IMG/VR virus record: IMGVR_UViG_3300017917_000693
Span: 1-64,000 of that record
DNA length: 64,000 nucleotides
Reading direction: 5' to 3' (one strand)
Origin: a virus
Under the pieces are notes generated by a model. That model searched no databases and was not told the DNA's origin. It saw only the letters and a list, made by a program, of their open reading frames with translations. Positions within the stretch are counted from its first letter, which is position 1. Each line of letters starts with the position of its first letter. Position numbers and translations under genes: made by a program. This document shows, in pieces, positions 54,101-59,764 of the stretch.

Positions 54101-55908
54101 TCAATTACATCTCGGTGGAACCAACGATTGTTACGTGACCAGGCATTTAGGTCAATACTACAACGATTAATTGTTATATAATCTGGAAACACATCGTCAG
54201 GATAATTAACAGCCTGCTCATCAATGTACAGTTCTGGTGTAATTAATAAATCTACGTCTACCAGTCTGATACTATCACCGATATTCTCAGCATAGTATGT
54301 TTTGTTTTGATAGGCTGCAGGAGTTACATCTGTGCCGAATCTAACTTTAAGTCCAGAAGTAAATTCTACACCGTTTGGACTAGTGTAGAATTTTTGTCCT
54401 AAGATATCTTCTTCTATGTCAATAGACCAATTGGCAGCTTCAACAATACTCAACTGTGTGTACATTGATGGGTCAGCGGCATCTTGAATATACAGAGTTC
54501 TCTGTAGACTTGACAATAAAGGAACTTGATGCCAGAATCCATCAAAATCTTTGTAGTATTCTTTATTAGCGTTAGCTACACCGTAGCGAATGTATACCTT
54601 GTTATTGATACCTATGTCACCAAACACCGCTGGTCCATTGACCGCTGAAGTATGAGGTATGCTCAGAGAAATAATATTATCTGACGTAATAGATTCTACC
54701 ACAGCTCCGTCAGCAATTCCAGGACCAGTCACACTGGCTCCAATGTGTATAGCCAAATTGTTAAATGTATCTGTGGTATTCAGAACTTTACTTCCAGCGG
54801 TACCTGTACAACCGTTTACCGTTCTTGTTACAGGCGCTAGTCTGATCAGTGGATCGTTGTCCACTCCGCTGTCAACAAACTGAACTCGCCATACTCCATA
54901 TCTGTAATTTTCAGGAACTACAGTACCATCATCGTAGCCGCCAATTTGGAATCCACTGGCATCATACACACCTTTGGCTGTCCAGGCATCTTCGCCAAGA
55001 GCTGAGTAATTTTGTGGGTCAATAAAAATTAAAGTTTTGCCGTTGAGTGTTCCTGTAATACCTGCGTATTGTGGGTACTTGTCAACAAATATACTAAGTA
55101 AACTGTTGTGTAGATCTGTGTATGGCAGTGGAGCAGCATAGTCTACATTGTAGATTAACTGCATACTGGTAAATCTATCTTGTGCATCAGCTGGGGGCAC
55201 GTTAAAGACAATCTGTCCTACGTCGGCACCATTGTTTTCTACACCTAGTACTTCTCTCGATGACAGATTAGGTGCGGCATTTAACCGTCCGTCAATTCCT
55301 AATTCCGTTTGTATCCAAAAAGGAACTCCAGGTTGATTTACTTCAAATGTATAGCTACCGCCGCGTGCTAAAATTAGCGTATTGTTTACAGTGCCGCCTG
55401 AAGAATATGTATATTGTCTTGTTGCAGGATCGCGAGTTACGGTAATTGTTTTAGACAGTTCAACTGAACCTGTGGATACATCCACTGGATCAGGACCGTT
55501 AGGTAACCAAAAATACTGTGTAAAATTGATAAACTTATCAAACGAAATGTGCGGATCAAAGGAGTAGTATTCGCTGGAGAATAAACGATCGTGATTGTTA
55601 ACCAACCCACCGTAGTATTCTATTTTGTTAATCAGATCAAGATAGCTGGCAAAAAATGTTATGTTTTTCTGATCATCTCGAACTAGCAAGCTAGGTTCAA
55701 GTTGATAGTTTTGACGGTCTGCTGTATCTTCAACAACATAACTATCTTTTGCTTTGAATGTAGGAGCAAATTTTCTACCTATGTAACCATGAACAGTTTT
55801 TAGGTTAGGCTCACTGACCAATTGGTCAAGTGTAGCTGATAAGAATTTACTGTTTACTTCAGTTTGAAATACTGTAGGTAAAAATTTAAGCGTTTTTCTT
55901 GCGGCCAT
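42106..55908 (-). CDS. Giant virion structural protein, 4600 aa
   Basis: This single 13.8-kb frame codes for a beta-rich protein, placed after gp6 where T4 has its wedge gene 7. It is far larger than T4 gp7 (about 1030 residues). From about residue 2270 to 3120 it has FG-GAP-like blades (GYGRSVKMFDDG, GDHFGFSFAFDEHGHWLYVGAPG, GSEFGYAIDASLDG, DRYGAAIDIIGDF), a beta-propeller. PGSGYT repeats near 3785-3850 and four GDYITQ/ANATV-type segments (near 2770, 4012, 4385, 4437) follow. It is almost certainly a baseplate or tail component; the homology to gp7 is by position, not sequence. It reads without a break, so it is a real gene. Confidence 0.85.
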   Translation of the reverse strand: MAARKTLKFLPTVFQTEVNSKFLSATLDQLVSEPNLKTVHGYIGRKFAPTFKAKDSYVVEDTADRQNYQLEPSLLVRDDQKNITFFASYLDLINKIEYYGGLVNNHDRLFSSEYYSFDPHISFDKFINFTQYFWLPNGPDPVDVSTGSVELSKTITVTRDPATRQYTYSSGGTVNNTLILARGGSYTFEVNQPGVPFWIQTELGIDGRLNAAPNLSSREVLGVENNGADVGQIVFNVPPADAQDRFTSMQLIYNVDYAAPLPYTDLHNSLLSIFVDKYPQYAGITGTLNGKTLIFIDPQNYSALGEDAWTAKGVYDASGFQIGGYDDGTVVPENYRYGVWRVQFVDSGVDNDPLIRLAPVTRTVNGCTGTAGSKVLNTTDTFNNLAIHIGASVTGPGIADGAVVESITSDNIISLSIPHTSAVNGPAVFGDIGINNKVYIRYGVANANKEYYKDFDGFWHQVPLLSSLQRTLYIQDAADPSMYTQLSIVEAANWSIDIEEDILGQKFYTSPNGVEFTSGLKVRFGTDVTPAAYQNKTYYAENIGDSIRLVDVDLLITPELYIDEQAVNYPDDVFPDYITINRCSIDLNAWSRNNRWFHRDVIEATARYNNTVPQFDQQQRAQRPIIQFEKDMQLYNSGRIGKRHIDILDVDSTNAFTEYEGLRFPPDINGVITATAFGITLTDGLRVLFASDADPLVRDKIYEISLVRTQVDELGRPTGDAQIKLTIADDGVAQPYDTLVVAQGRFKGSQWWFNGTNWLESQQKTTVNQDPLFDVFNNNGTSIAELTGSSFEGTRLFGYKRNPTGVNDPVLGFPLSYRNFGTQGDIEFVNYYDSENYTYIVDSQTVTQPVSTGLIHKITDRDTKYPINTWRTVVEPSKQYQLISFIYEASNQFVIDVAPAAEATVPYIKVYVNNRILDRNQYSFDNTSLVLTVNSTLAAGDKIDLLIYSKQVSALGYYQVPLNLDLNAQNIDLTTLTLGQLRNHVIDTSTNTKDLVGDILGPNNLRDIEVKQQGGDILQHSAPVTHAMLALLNEDTNFINALRYAQQEYTRFKNKFLEYSTNLVGIDPTDPVASVDLILTEINKLKNRDFPWYYSDMVPYGPLKTVINDTGYTIFDPLVRTYEITNVFSSTTLSNQAVLVYLNGQQLVLDRDYVFNTDRPAVTILDLVDLNTDDLLTIVEYQNTDGNYIPETPSKLGLYPKFIPEIFSDDTYRQEINVIRGHDGSLTPAFNDYRDQFLLELERRIYNNIKLADGKTYLEIYSVMPGKFRNSDYTIAEMNQILGRGLLSWAGNNQLDFSLNDTFEGSDAFTWNYSSFADEIDSELLPGGWRACFHYFYDTDAPHLRPWEMLGFSVKPSWWEDYYGPAPYTGGNSLLWDDLEAGRIIDGERAGVDLRYARPGLSRVIPVDDNGNLKSPVQVMTASFSSRDTAKAWAIGEWGPVETAWRRSSEYPFAVQQALALAVPGKYFGLLTDVSRYNYNSTIGQYLTDTNDHLKQSDIKFNGDTTSGTITRAAGYVNWIADYLTNLGINPATRISQLLANYTVNLSYKMAGYSDKKYLQVLAEQSSPTSTNDSIIIPNENYEVYLHKSSPVNKLVYSAVIVQRTESGFSVRGYNLSNPYFTIIPSIPNTNAQRVDVLNLSATFYRDYQPYKITVPYGYEFSSSQQVVDFLISYERFLQASGFTFEDRDETLRDTRNFKLSSKEFLYWVQQGWPVGSILVLSPVGDNLNAITIGAITDGISDSQYGTKVLDQNFKLVKNNNYLVYRTPENTKVKLSNDQVIGYLELDLVQFEHALIFDNTTVFNDIIYKPELGNRQYRLKLIGQKTAEWDGSLYAPGFVYNSGKVDLWVAGKDYLKGELVQYKDQFYVAIENVIASDTFNFSLWKVADYDQIKKGLLPNLSSNAVRAQSYYDSYGYFNDAENVKYSHGLIGFKPRPYLDDLGLNETTQVEFYKGYIKQKGSANAVDALTKAEFNNLNSAIEYYEEWAVRVGEYGAITINPYLEIKLDEKAFAVNPARAEFTTNSAASDGVTVFSAENLYRSTDRYNGTIASIRNDSSDYDNDIPTAGYVNLDDVDATIFDLADYKNLDSIIDNVGSGYTIWVAKDFQRRWNVYRVTETDIQVVEVDNLLDGFIKFRTDVPHGVEENSVVLIRNFGDAFDGFYQVIDVVSLTEFTVAYTGDTTELTTLTGNGILFRLDSLRFLYMENAREYVPPHGWKAGEKIWIDLDAPTSFVQGQPFETGNNLWKVYEKQFPYGLKQRLEKTSLETVSNIGYGRSVKMFDDGENSIVVGSDLYANLSVSTNTGLIDIFDRNDNGEWINTLKITPDGANTYNYGYHLDTAIHNDPEVDGYAKTIAVSAPKSTGASGSANVGLVYIYNQTVDSTEWQRGQIVVGNVNATGDHFGFSFAFDEHGHWLYVGAPGNDHCYVYALDRYIPRASGNVTVSSGTSVTVPFTPKVTNDANSLLVTSATRTYIPNIDYTLSGTTLTFTVAFATSTTLTITQQPYYRLLTTIESTDVGCPVGSEFGYAIDASLDGAQLGVGAPNATVNVGIFSDGITSVKKSIPIGTDTPSITFEGNVFPRTEYTEFTGAGAVYVIDRIIEAFNSTDSTVYTTVEPIPAVTRVTVDGLELPPTEFSTTTGTKTLTLNVPLGIGKVVNIETNKFTLLEKLIGIDSLEGGLDAIQFNTRFGTAFTICSNNCAFYVGAPFYDNGTIYNTGAVWKFHHKGRLYGINTGFKKDPTFTPGDTIRLDNFEVRVGLAVNGHVIVKEGDYITQPSTGANVRVTGVNSTGSVHDTGNVSIPSSANFTTTVSFNTDINNVQVGWYVTGNNIVTGTRVTDIAVNGDIITIETDSTVASPFYTGDTYYFSVAPEGSYINISAYANTANLFTIGSGNISVNGVNAGVVPRVTTLDEFVGTVNDANLLGISAVNLNGFLRLTTDKTVAKNLLRTLTGTNTDGNVNGNNVYADAEMAVFAFMQIIINPYGNPGEYFGTKVILARNAYMLLISSERGTTRRYTTFDGDVTFFDTRTTGIFDSIPGSGSVYTYELYDDPRDEVEHPGRYAFCQQIDPGDLNPRDRYGAAIDIIGDFLVVTSTADDTSGTDTGSVYVFNNQTGGRGWNLIRYQQPTVDVDSVNRIYLYNNNTNTILSNLEFIDPAKGKILGQAEQEIKYKTAYDPAVYNRGSDTVETIQRDVFWGPAQVGEVWWNLDAIRFIDYEQDSLIYRSLNWGRLFPGSTVEVCEWVESDVLPSLYVETYPGQGVPKYANNSAYVEIINVDPVTNIIGNKYYFWVINKPNLDENLPNRKLPLTVITTLIENPKGNGTPYAAIIAENSVIVYNISDYLSADNTILHIDYELIRNDSIIHSEYELIQKNNADSRVPERIVNKLIDSLSTKDSAGNTVPDLNLSVADRYGIEIRPRQSMFVDRIAALNVLIEFTNNLFEQYPISVQFNLTNFLAEEAKPNIKLDEYNEAVDTEDLLQFIDTYNLYDKDGVFLNDPTGYRVLVLTNTTLEGRWTLHELTADRTWNIIQTQSYKTSLFWDYVDWYYTGYNSSVKATYAVDTLVDALKLPYAPGDIIKINNAGAGLWELVLVNDNREFFTIGRQNGTVQLNANKLTNTVDVPSEEIRYIINGLIEDIFTGELEGQFNNLFFSLVNYIFSEQKYVDWIFKTSFISVVHQLRGLIQPPNYIKDNQTYYQSYIEEVKPYAVKIREYLINYNGNDTFEGSVTDFDLPAYYDTDVRIFRSPSGDFGFVEKDEQLWQTDPYNQWYQNRKHSIAAITVENPGSGYTEIPVVEIYGDGSGARAHAIIDGDTGSVTEIVVDNPGSGYTLTPIVVINGNGVGATAYARLKNEQVRSINTSMKFDRVNYTSAVKDWTANTAYVQTVFDDNGYVIAGDVITYNGIAYTIKSNATSGTKFVATDYDVYPAANIKNANDRIMSYYQPTTRMTPRDLKQLIKGVEYPGVNVLGLGFEQSPGFSGVTQANITFSSNVNVSVGSSIVQPLPYDTILSFDGEITAAAGNFITQPFANGANATVYASVTDSYQVLAISNNGIPFVTDTEANVLLDDQYTIQVNGSNIAYGTGNVSAVGAETTVGANVTVTRVWSNTKVSGAIVSSEDFTLGSGNVKIDGSWANSYPTVYELISSTEFSPYDSSVFDPVAYDEAGLPVMSDSSYDAVIQSTYTDVNLGIRPEDINIVGGAYVDRYSSHAPEELIPGIMYETLNMQVYTKVNGNVDVLGYRIFNRSYYFFDEIVNETSYLRIADRYTTTLAQDLTLSDTEIAVVDSSRLAVPSIDNQIPGVVFIGGERITYWINDLDTNTLKQIRRGTQSTGAPDVHAAGTLVYDASLLQEIPGTVVGNVTISANTEFTVTTTPPYQLRLSSEITANVGDYITQSTSGANATVVGRDRTTDLVWINYNNANQFDYSNVIITMSGNISANVGDYITQESTDANLLVMVTNSGDANIIVAYTTVDLLDTSGNVFVNGVDANVVPAVSTVDPVLTSNIAINGTYTGNVYPLMNKFIGYDIDTVGNATIGSGNILVTANVWSNVSANVSAGIYERDTVSPQILFLKEEPATYTVGIITENAVNILTTEDGDIIIEE

Positions 55909-55934
55909 TATAGTCCAATCTCAATCTGTATATA

Positions 55935-55942
55935 GTATTTAA
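55935..55942 (-). promoter_or_regulatory. Weak late-type motif before giant gene
   Basis: The minus strand reads TTAAATAC, related to TATAAATA but with mismatches at two positions. It lies in the 39-base gap between gp6 and the giant gene, 26 bases before the ATG at 55908. No strong ribosome site was found there. Confidence 0.25.
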
Positions 55943-55947
55943 GCCTA

Positions 55948-58900
55948 TTAAATCTGGTTGATTTGCGCCAATGTAATAGCACCAATCACCTGTACATTAT
56001 CTACTGTAGCACTGCTAATAATGATTTCATTGAATTCAGCGTTGATCTGTAACAGGCTACCAAACACACTGGATTCACTGGCAGGAACAATAGTAATACT
56101 TGCAATATTTGGTGCTAATACCTGGTGTAGATAGGCACTTAATTCACTGAAGTAGAATGTTTCGCCAAAGTCCCAATTGGCCACATCAAAGTAATCGTTA
56201 ATAGCAGCAATAACGCTAGTCTTGACATCATTGTCGCTGATAATAACACTAGGATTTTTAACTACTTTGAATGTAGCCTGAAGACTAGCTTCTGCTTTGT
56301 CGCCAAATATAGGTTTAAATTTAGCAGGGTTGTAAATTAGTGTATCTGAAATACTCTTGTATTTGTCTAGTGCGGCAAACTCCAGTGACAATGCTTCGCC
56401 TGTGGGGGCCACTGGCTCAGTTAATTTGCCTGAAGTATCGCGAATCCATGCAACATAGTCTGTAGCGTACTGATTAGTTAGTAGGTACAGGTCAATAATA
56501 TTGTTTGGACTTGGGTCAATACGTCTAGAGTTAGGACTGTTATGACGATATTGGAAATATAGATCCTGACGTCCTAGTTTTGCTGTGTATCCGGCAACTT
56601 CTGCCACGGTATATATATCACCATTTACAGTCAATTGATAGAATTTATCCAGATCTGGAATGTAGAATAATTGTCCATTTCTGTACAGAGTCTTGTCATC
56701 TTCAATCTGTAACAATGTAGTATAAGTAGAAATTACCAACTCGTTACTAACTGGGGTTTGTACTACAAAATTATCATATCCTGCGGTAGCCTGGAAGTAA
56801 ACATATTTTGCCGGAGTGTTAATTGCAGGGTTTACAATCAAGTCAAACAATTCAGGATTATCAGGAATACCGTCATTGTCGTTGTCTGGGAAAGTAACAA
56901 GAATTTTACTTGGGTTACTGTATCCATCAGACTCAACAATGTTTTTATAGATATACCAGGTATAGTCTAGTGCTAGTGGTTCATTGCTATCTGGCTCGGT
57001 GTTAACTTTTAAAATTTTAATTTGGTCTGTGATTGTCAGACCAGTCTTGGCATCATATACTTTAGTAGCTTCATCAAAATAGAAGTTAGTTTCAATAACA
57101 CTTTGGAAAATATATTCAAGACCACGGTAGGTTACTGTATAGGTTTCACCTACTGTTCTGAAATAAATTAACCAGCTTTGATCTAGTGCAGCACCACTGG
57201 TGTTTCCGGCAAAGGCTAGACTAAAGTCTCCGGTGTTGAGATCCTGCGGTCTAATAATTTCCCAGGTGCTGGTTTCTACATCGTAGCGTAGTCCAAAGTC
57301 CTCAAACGCTTCAATATAAGACACTGCTGTTTCAACCAAGGTAGTTGAAAAACTATTATTAAACACAGCAAATACTTCTACTGCTATAGCATCAGTAGGA
57401 ACAGTTTGATTTAATGTAACAGGACCTGAACCATTGGCCAGGTTACCTTGTCCGTTGTTGGTACCATCAGATAACACATTTTCTACTGCGGCATAAAGGA
57501 AAAGTTTGTCACCACTTTGACTTGGAGTGCCTGCTAGAATTTGATTTCTGCTGTCAAAATAATTGCCGGTACCTGCTGAGAATTTTACAATAGCACCAGC
57601 TTTGATATATTTGTTATTATTGTTAATAATATCACCAATCTGCAGAATCTTGCCTGTGTCATCATAGAAATATCCAGTACTACCATTGGCAATCAATGAG
57701 CTTTGATTCCAGTAAACATTTGTCAATGAAATCTTAGGATAGAAAGTATAAAAGAACTGCAGCATTTCTTTGCTGGTTACTAACGGAGCAACACGATTAT
57801 AGATAACGCGATAGATATCATTTCTGGTTAGATATTCAAAACTAAATGTGCGCTCAAATGTATCTCTGTAAAGATAACCATCACTACAGAAAATATTTGT
57901 TGATGAATACTTACCAGTGGTATCAATAACGTCTAGGTAACGACTCACGCCAGAACTAGTACGATTAACAGCTTTAACTTTTAATACATTACTAAACAGT
58001 GTATAGGGCAAGATGTTATAGTCTTCGCCTGTGACCATACGGTCTTGTGTGTAGTATTGCTGTGGTGCTTTTTGTCTAATGTCTTCCACTGTTTCACGAC
58101 TGCTAGCATTGGCTACTGTGTACTGTAGGCTAGCAGTAATATTAATAGTTTCAACGCGGCCACTGCGGCTGGTATAATTAATTGGAACAATTATACTCTG
58201 CATTTCGTTAGGTGTAATTTTGTAGTCAAGACCGTTGCTGACACGATAGTACAAACGGAAGGTACCCTGCGGTACGTTAGCAAAGCTACCGTCACCAAAG
58301 ATCAAATCAATCTGGTCGCCAGCACGTGTGTTAACTTGGTAGACGTTTTTATTAGTTGACTTATTATAGATAATATTTGTTACACCAACAGCTGGTACCT
58401 GTTCCCACAAAGTGCCCAGTGTACCGTTGCTGTTTAAACTGTATAGCCAGATGTCATTGTTGTTAATGTTATTAACATTTACATTGTATACACGGTTAGG
58501 AATACTTTCAGCAAAATTAAAATCTACAGACTTTAATTCGCCTTGTTTAAAGTACAGGAAGAAACCAGTGTTAGTACTACTGTTGCCCAGATTGTCATTT
58601 TTATACAGTAGATTAAAACTTTGATTAGGACGAGGGTCAACTTCGTATAGATATGACTCGCCAAAGCTAGTAGGACTCACAACTTCAAAGGCCATTTGAG
58701 CACCTTCGATAATGCTGTTATATCTATAGGTGGCAATAATATTTGGTACTAGATTAATTTGATATTCGTTGGTTAATATGCCATTTAAAATTTGACTGTT
58801 ACTGGGTTTACCAATTACTTGATTATCTTTTAGGGCAGCATTTAACACTGCGTTGAATTGTTCAAGCCAGTTATCGTTACCTGCGTCAGCCCAGCTAATT

Positions 58901-59322
58901 AATAGACCTGCTAGGTTTTGACCGTTGCTGTCGAATACGGTTTCAGTTGTACTTACGCTGTCAACTTTTAGGTATCCGTTGGCAGGAATGTTACGTTTAG
59001 GAGTGTAGCTAATTAGTCGTGCTAGTTTAAAAATACTGTCACGACGCTGTGCAGTATCAATATAGTTTTCACGAGCATTTAGGTCAGTACGGAATGCAAG
59101 ACTCTGCCCCATAAAAGCAATTAAATCAATTAACGCAATAAATTCACTGCTTTCTGTGAAGTCGTTAAAATCTTCTGGGTAGTAGGTACGTAAATAGTCG
59201 ATCATCGACTTACGTAGAGTTTCATAGTCGTAGCTTTGAAAGTCCGCATTACGGAATGTTTGATAGATCTTAGTCCAATCTTCCGCTACTAATAAACTGG
59301 TTTGTCTTGTGGTAATAGCCAT
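55948..59322 (-). CDS. Baseplate wedge protein gp6-like
   Basis: At 1124 residues this is the T4 gp6 / phage Mu J type wedge protein, in an enlarged form (T4 gp6 is about 660). The N-terminus (LRKSMIDYLRTYYPEDFNDFTESSEFIALIDLIAFMGQSLAFRTDLNARENY) is the most conserved part of the family; the quoted residues lie at about 37-88. The central region has AGDQIDLIFGDGSFANVPQGTFRLYYRV, again typical. The C-terminal part ends in a short helical domain. It follows gp25 as in other T4-like phages and would form the inner ring of the baseplate. An AATAAATA late motif and AGGAAA precede the start. Confidence 0.88.
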   Translation of the reverse strand: MAITTRQTSLLVAEDWTKIYQTFRNADFQSYDYETLRKSMIDYLRTYYPEDFNDFTESSEFIALIDLIAFMGQSLAFRTDLNARENYIDTAQRRDSIFKLARLISYTPKRNIPANGYLKVDSVSTTETVFDSNGQNLAGLLISWADAGNDNWLEQFNAVLNAALKDNQVIGKPSNSQILNGILTNEYQINLVPNIIATYRYNSIIEGAQMAFEVVSPTSFGESYLYEVDPRPNQSFNLLYKNDNLGNSSTNTGFFLYFKQGELKSVDFNFAESIPNRVYNVNVNNINNNDIWLYSLNSNGTLGTLWEQVPAVGVTNIIYNKSTNKNVYQVNTRAGDQIDLIFGDGSFANVPQGTFRLYYRVSNGLDYKITPNEMQSIIVPINYTSRSGRVETINITASLQYTVANASSRETVEDIRQKAPQQYYTQDRMVTGEDYNILPYTLFSNVLKVKAVNRTSSGVSRYLDVIDTTGKYSSTNIFCSDGYLYRDTFERTFSFEYLTRNDIYRVIYNRVAPLVTSKEMLQFFYTFYPKISLTNVYWNQSSLIANGSTGYFYDDTGKILQIGDIINNNNKYIKAGAIVKFSAGTGNYFDSRNQILAGTPSQSGDKLFLYAAVENVLSDGTNNGQGNLANGSGPVTLNQTVPTDAIAVEVFAVFNNSFSTTLVETAVSYIEAFEDFGLRYDVETSTWEIIRPQDLNTGDFSLAFAGNTSGAALDQSWLIYFRTVGETYTVTYRGLEYIFQSVIETNFYFDEATKVYDAKTGLTITDQIKILKVNTEPDSNEPLALDYTWYIYKNIVESDGYSNPSKILVTFPDNDNDGIPDNPELFDLIVNPAINTPAKYVYFQATAGYDNFVVQTPVSNELVISTYTTLLQIEDDKTLYRNGQLFYIPDLDKFYQLTVNGDIYTVAEVAGYTAKLGRQDLYFQYRHNSPNSRRIDPSPNNIIDLYLLTNQYATDYVAWIRDTSGKLTEPVAPTGEALSLEFAALDKYKSISDTLIYNPAKFKPIFGDKAEASLQATFKVVKNPSVIISDNDVKTSVIAAINDYFDVANWDFGETFYFSELSAYLHQVLAPNIASITIVPASESSVFGSLLQINAEFNEIIISSATVDNVQVIGAITLAQINQI

Positions 59323-59342
59323 ACTGATTTCCTGTTATAATG

Positions 59343-59350
59343 TATTTATT
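59343..59350 (-). promoter_or_regulatory. Candidate T4-type late promoter for gp6
   Basis: The minus strand reads AATAAATA, one base from TATAAATA. Its end is 20 bases before the ATG at 59322, and a CAGGAAAT ribosome site lies between, giving a normal leader of about 14 bases. Confidence 0.55.
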
Positions 59351-59373
59351 TTAGGAAAAAAGTGGGTATTTAA

Positions 59374-59751
59374 TTAGAGTGATGTTAGAGTTCTTGTCTG
59401 CGAATCAAACTGTAGACGCATGGTTGTTGACTGATTTGTCTGTACATAGCGCACAGAAATTTCCAACATTATACCATTTTCGTATTCAATGATATTAACG
59501 TTGTCAACACTGATTCTAGGATCGTAGCTGATAATAGCATTTACATCAGCTATAATTGCACTTTTAAGTTCTTCAGTAAGTTGATCGTAGATTACGTTCC
59601 AAATAATAGTGCCAAAATTTGGGTTCATTAGTTTTTCGCCTTTGCGAATACTAAAATGATTCAATAGATCTCGCTTAACTAATTCTTGATCCGTGATACG
59701 GAACTTCTTAGTTCTGTCTACTGTACTAAATCCACGATAAAAGGTAACCAT
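59374..59751 (-). CDS. Baseplate wedge protein gp25-like
   Basis: The 125-residue protein matches the GPW/gp25 family in length and layout: DQELVKRDLLNHFSIRKGEKLMNPNFGTIIW, with the conserved turn at NPNFGT, then YDPRISVDNVNIIEYENG and the closing beta strand. It sits in the inner baseplate ring next to gp6. The product is read from a start with no ribosome-binding site: a GATAAATA motif ends 5 bases before the ATG. The upstream gene (gp5-like) ends within that motif. Order gp5, gp25, gp6 is the same as in cyanophages. Confidence 0.92.
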   Translation of the reverse strand: MVTFYRGFSTVDRTKKFRITDQELVKRDLLNHFSIRKGEKLMNPNFGTIIWNVIYDQLTEELKSAIIADVNAIISYDPRISVDNVNIIEYENGIMLEISVRYVQTNQSTTMRLQFDSQTRTLTSL

Positions 59752-59756
59752 AAAAA

Positions 59757-59764
59757 TATTTATC
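59757..59764 (-). promoter_or_regulatory. Late promoter with leaderless start (gp25)
   Basis: The minus strand reads GATAAATA, ending 5 bases before the gp25 ATG at 59751. Its distance places the transcript start at or next to the ATG. The stop codon of the gp5-like gene (TAA) is inside the motif. Confidence 0.55.
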
